NCBI GenBank assembly: GCA_946699065.1
Contig: CAMPDV010001498.1
Location: 28,181 to 92,180, forward strand
Direction: 5' to 3'
Origin: Loxodes magnus
Taxonomy: Eukaryota > Ciliophora > Karyorelictea > Loxodida > Loxodidae
Length of the DNA stretch: 64,000 bases
Part shown: in pieces, positions 60,095-64,000 of the stretch
How the letters are laid out: every line of letters starts with the position of its first letter
Position numbering within the stretch: position 1 is the first letter of the stretch
Position numbers and translations under genes: made by a program
The notes under the pieces: model-generated
Databases searched by the model: none
What the model was told of the DNA's origin: nothing
The model's input: the letters and a program-made list of their open reading frames with translations, nothing else

Positions 60095-60880
60095 AAACGA
60101 ACAAAATATTTTTATCTAACATTTATTTATTTAATTTTATAAAATAATAATTTTTTTATTAATAACTTATAAAAATAAATTTAATTGTTTTGGAGAATCT
60201 TTGAGCTTATATGATTCAAAATAGATATAAAGGTAAAAATTTATAATGTTTTCAGATAAACTAAATTTAGATTACATTCTTTTAAATTAAGGTAAGCTTA
60301 TTAATTTTAAAATTGATATATCAAATCATTTTATCTTTTTCTTCTTACTATAAATATATTTTACCTTTTAAAAAATCTAAATTAAAAAATGATATATAGC
60401 ACTAAAATATTAAAAAATAGCTTTACCTTACTATACAAATAGTTACAATAGTTTAATATTCATTGTCTTAATAACTCTTTCTTTCATAGGCATTAAAAAA
60501 TCCCTCATAATAATAATACTTTTATCCTCTAAAAAAGACTTTATTCTAAAAGATTAGCTTATAAATTATTTTAGCTCTAAAGCATATTCAAATCACATGT
60601 TATTTTTAAGAGTTATTTATTTATTTGCATCTTTATTTCAGCTCCTTTTATTAATTATATCCTAATATTCAAATTACTTTTTTTCACCTGTAAGTATAAT
60701 TATTCAATGAGATAATTTAATAAAAATAGAAAAGAAGATTCTATTCTAACCTAGGACAAAGATGCAAAATTAATGAATTAAAAGGAAATAAAAATGCAAA
60801 AGTTTTACTAAATCAAAAATAAAAGGATTATTTTTAATTTCTATGATAATTTTTAAGAAAATGCTATATACTATTAATTT
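60095..60880. other. Spacer between C and the insertion, right copy
   Basis: Equivalent of 14326-15111; AT-rich, no gene recognised. Confidence 0.45.
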
Positions 60881-60892
60881 ATTTATTTTAGA

Positions 60893-61357
60893 TATAGACT
60901 CTTAGTTACAATATAAATATATATGTACTAGCAAACCTTTAAATTAAATTTACACTATAAACTTAAATATATACAAATAAATCAGCTTTATCTTTATTTA
61001 AAGTATTTTAAACAACTTACTCAATGCTGTGTATGATGCTAGAATAGATATAAATCAGCTATAATTTTTAATTTTTTTAATTCAGCTTGTATGAGAAATT
61101 ATTTATAGCAATATATAACCTTCAATTATTGCTAAAATTTACTATTATTTTTAGTATTGAAACATTATGTAATTTTGTTAATAATTTCCTATGAATGTAA
61201 TCTAAGTTTCTTAAACTTATTAAAATGAATCCTTTTCATTTGCATCTAAAATATCCTAATCTTTTCTAAAAAGACTTGGATTAATTTTCTTATATGACAG
61301 TATTAAAAGCTTTAAAGAGTTTCCTTAAAGTTTCTATAAAGCATAATTTATTTTAGA
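60893..61357. mobile_element. 465-bp insertion with 12-bp flanking direct repeats (right copy only)
   Basis: The right copy carries 465 extra bases relative to 15112-15123. The sequence ATTTATTTTAGA occurs at 60881-60892 and again at 61346-61357, but once in the left copy, so the difference is an exact insertion or excision between direct repeats. The insert is AT-rich, encodes nothing recognisable, and shows no clear terminal inverted repeats. Two readings fit: a short transposon or MITE with a 12-bp target duplication, or an internal eliminated sequence kept in one copy and removed from the other. Confidence 0.85.
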
Positions 61358-62309
61358 GAGAAATAACTATTTTATATCATGTTTAATTTATACATTCGTG
61401 TATTTCTATAATTTAGTTCATTAAGAAATTTAATTAAGATAAAAAGTAAAATTAACCCAGATGTTTAAAGAAATTAAAGATATACCTTCCTTTATTTGAG
61501 ATTAGACAAACATTTCGAAAACCATATTGATCTAGATTTTTATACCAATGAAGCAAAATTATTAAGCTTTTAATTAATTATAAGCTAACCCATTTAATGC
61601 TTGATATAAATGTAAAATATTTAAACTTAGTATTTTCTTCATTAGCATTAAATTAAGCGAAAGATTATACTTACTAGTAAGTTATAAGATATAAAATAAG
61701 AGACTAATTATGCTTTCGATTTTTAATATTACAAGTATAAAGGAAATAAAAATTAAATTTTACCTTAAAACTATTTTTATTCCAAACTTAATTATATCCA
61801 ACCAATAAATTGCTTTATTTACCAAAGCTATATAAGCGATGCTTGAGAAATATATTTAAATATAAAAATAGTTTAAACAAAAATAATTTCATTAGTACTT
61901 AAAATTTTAATTAATATATTATGAAAGAAAATTTATATAAATAAGAAAGAATCATTGCAACTAGTATCTTTATGTATGCTTTATATTTCCTTAATTAAAG
62001 AATTTAAATATTCATATTGATAAGCTGTAAGATAATCCAAAATAACTTAAAAATATATTAAATCTAATACCATCTATATAAATAAGATATTTTAAAATTT
62101 ACCTACTTATAACAAAAAGAAATAACTTAAATAGTACAAATATTAAAATACTTTATAAAAACTATTATTTATTTTATGGACAAAACTTACTAAATAATGT
62201 TAAAATAGATAAAGAATTATAGCAAAAAATGAAGTTAAAAATAATTAAAAATGTATAAAATAAAAAATAGGATTGTAAAAAGTTAGTTTTTTTTACCTTC
62301 TTCCTTTTG
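61358..62309. other. Spacer between the insertion and C', right copy
   Basis: Equivalent of 15124-16075; AT-rich, no gene recognised. Confidence 0.45.
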
Positions 62310-63341
62310 TCAAATTTTTTAAAAAGATTCCATACTTTCATCACCTACTTTGACTTCCTCGTCTTCGAAATCGAACTATTATTCTAACTTCTTTACTCCT
62401 TCTTCAAATTTAGTTAACTTTTCTTTATCGAACGCTTGAAGCTCAAATACTATATACTGCTTCTCATATATATTATACTTTAAAATATTCTTGCTTTATA
62501 TTAGTTATTTGAACTATCTATTATTCTTTAGCTTGTCGAACTTCTCCTTTTCTATTCTTGTTTAAAAACATTTTATCGTTTAATAAGTCTCTTCTATTCT
62601 TTACTTCGCTTCATCTACATCATTCGGAACTCCTTCTATTTGTAACTAACTTATCGAAATTTTAAAAGAACAACCTTTAAAGTCTTTTATAATATTTGTG
62701 AAGCCTTAATTTTTCTACGCTTCAGATAAATATTTCCTTTCAAAGCACAAAAGAGATTCTTGGCTAAACTCTACTTTTTCTTTTTTCAGACTTAAGTTTA
62801 ATCTCTCAAAAGATCTCTTAACTTTATTTATAGAAGATCTAGATCCCAATATTTCTATACAGTTACTTTGAAGTTAAACTGACTCTAAATCAGAAGTTTA
62901 CTCCCATGAATTTACTTAAAGTCATTAGTAGTAAATAGGATACTTGTAGTTATCGAAGTTAATTTATTCTTTTTAGAAAGAGTAATTTAGTTAAACTTCT
63001 GGTGGCTAAACTTTTAAGACTTTTTATTATTCTTCTAATTTCGGTTAAGTTAATTTATCAAGTTGAACATAAGATAGTTCTTTTTAAACTATTTTAGTAT
63101 TTTACTATATTAAATCTTTTTATACAATCTGAGTAGCTTATTTTTATTAATTTAAGTTTAGTAATGAATTTCTAACTTGATTTAGCTATTAAATCTGGTT
63201 GAGACTAAGTTCCATAAGTTCGTAAAGTTCTTATAACTCTTGTTCGTTATAATTAATTAAAGATTCTTCAGTTATTCCACAATTTTCTAACTGATTTCTA
63301 ATATCGTTTAAGTTATTTAATGAGATTCAGTCTTACTAAAT
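62310..63341 (-). CDS. Gene C', right copy, start codon also ATT
   Basis: Same 344-codon frame as 16076-17107, with the ATT in place of ATG at 63339-63341 and the same terminal TGA. Substitutions relative to the left copy keep the frame open. Domain content is one SAM-like repeat plus the KH-like half. Confidence 0.6.
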
Positions 63342-63414
63342 TTTAAGTTTAAATCTTAAGATTTCTTAAATAAAAGATTTATTATATAATTTATAAATTA
63401 TATAATAATTAAGA
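62318..63414 (-). repeat. Right arm of the C/C' inverted repeat, right copy
   Basis: Counterpart of 58559-60052, including the AT-rich leader upstream of the start codon position. Confidence 0.88.
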
Positions 63415-64000
63415 TTTATAATGCTTTAGATTATTAGTAGCATTATTATTAATATTCTATTTATTTCTTTTTGAAAAGCACTAGAAATTTTAATTAATAT
63501 AAGCTATTAGTTATATTTATAATTTACATGCTTTTATACTTTTACACTTTAAACATGTATGAATCTTTAGTAAAAAGTCTCTTTTATAAAAATTGTTTTA
63601 ATTAAAGTGGCTTATAGCTATTTGATATAAGTAGAGATTTAAATAAAATGCTTAATTTCTATTTTTATTATTAGGTATCACTTTAAAAATTAGACTACGA
63701 TAATTGGTTTTTAAGTTACAATAAATATGAATCAACAAGCTGTTTCTCTATTTTTCTTAGTCTAAAGTATTTAAAGGACATTTCCTGTTCTTGAATTAGC
63801 TTCATTTATTATAAAATAATATCTTGCTTATTGTTTATATTTTATAGATTTAGACAATTTTAATTCTCTTTTTGCTTATGAGTAAATACATATAATAGTA
63901 TAAATTTAAGGAAACTCTAGCAAAAGAACTGTAAACTATAATTGTTTTAAAATTGTAGTGTAATCCATAAATCATAGTAATTAAAATCCTAGATTTCTTA
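63415..64000. other. Window end, right copy
   Basis: AT-rich equivalent of 17181-17766; nothing recognised before the window ends. Confidence 0.4.

Larger units (their letters stand above)
45774..64000. repeat. Right copy of the ~18-kb direct duplication
   Basis: Matches 1-17766 nearly base for base. Homology probably begins before 45774, because gene A continues leftward to 45473 here while the left copy is cut by the window edge. This copy has the intact form of gene A and carries the 465-bp insertion at 60893-61357. It may be a genuine segmental or tandem duplication with a ~46-kb period, or two haplotypes joined by the assembler; the sequence alone cannot separate these. Confidence 0.97.

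Noticed and set aside
1..64000. Bacterial or organellar origin
   Set aside because: Eukaryotic domain set (WWE, PARP, RING), ciliate-type reassignment of TAA/TAG, and long AT-rich spacers argue for ciliate nuclear DNA; no rRNA or organellar genes were seen.

Overview
This window reads as nuclear DNA of a ciliate that has reassigned all three stop codons. It is very AT-rich, and its genes only open up when TAA and TAG are read as Gln and TGA as Trp. The best evidence is in WWE domains, whose invariant tryptophans are written as a mix of TGG and TGA, and in an N-terminal SAM-like motif Asp-Trp-Ile whose Trp is TGA in nearly every copy. A TGA at the end of each protein still has to act as the stop. 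That ambiguous use is known in karyorelictids such as Loxodes and in the heterotrich Condylostoma; the exact organism is inference. I found no introns: six long reading frames close exactly in multiples of three.

The window is dominated by one gene family. Four large minus-strand paralogues (A at 1-2695 and 45473-48472, B at 7009-9879 and 52785-55655, D at 19384-22259, L at 38419-41367) share one order: N-terminal SAM-like domain, linker, two or three WWE domains, a KH-like segment, and a C-terminal PARP-type ADP-ribosyltransferase (ART) domain. Only A keeps the catalytic His; B, D and L have Tyr there. Shorter relatives carry the SAM-like and KH-like parts without WWE or ART (C at 12877-14325, its inverted partner C' at 16076-17107, F at 24900-26810, and a decayed fragment at about 30420-30874). 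A truncated ART pseudogene lies at 29123-30263. A RING-finger protein (33377-34846) sits in the same neighbourhood. Together they suggest an ADP-ribosylation/ubiquitin-type effector cluster with SAM-like adaptors and pseudo-enzymes.

Layout: bases 1-17766 recur in direct orientation at 45774-64000, about 99% identical by eye, with offsets of 45773-45777 at the left and 46234 at the right. The offset jump comes mainly from a 465-bp insertion in the right copy flanked by 12-bp direct repeats. The single-copy part (17.8-45.5 kb) holds D, a plus-strand gene E (22542-24903), F broken by a GC-richer SINE-like element, a minus-strand gene G, the ART pseudogene, a tRNA-Gln-like sequence without an anticodon arm, the RING gene, a second SINE-like element with a palindromic satellite, a possible gene K, L, and a purine-rich stretch with a 10-bp satellite and a kinase-loop-like motif.

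Limits: with no codon that reliably stops translation, almost any AT-rich frame looks open. Genes without recognisable domains are therefore called with low confidence, on amino-acid composition or on preservation between the two copies.
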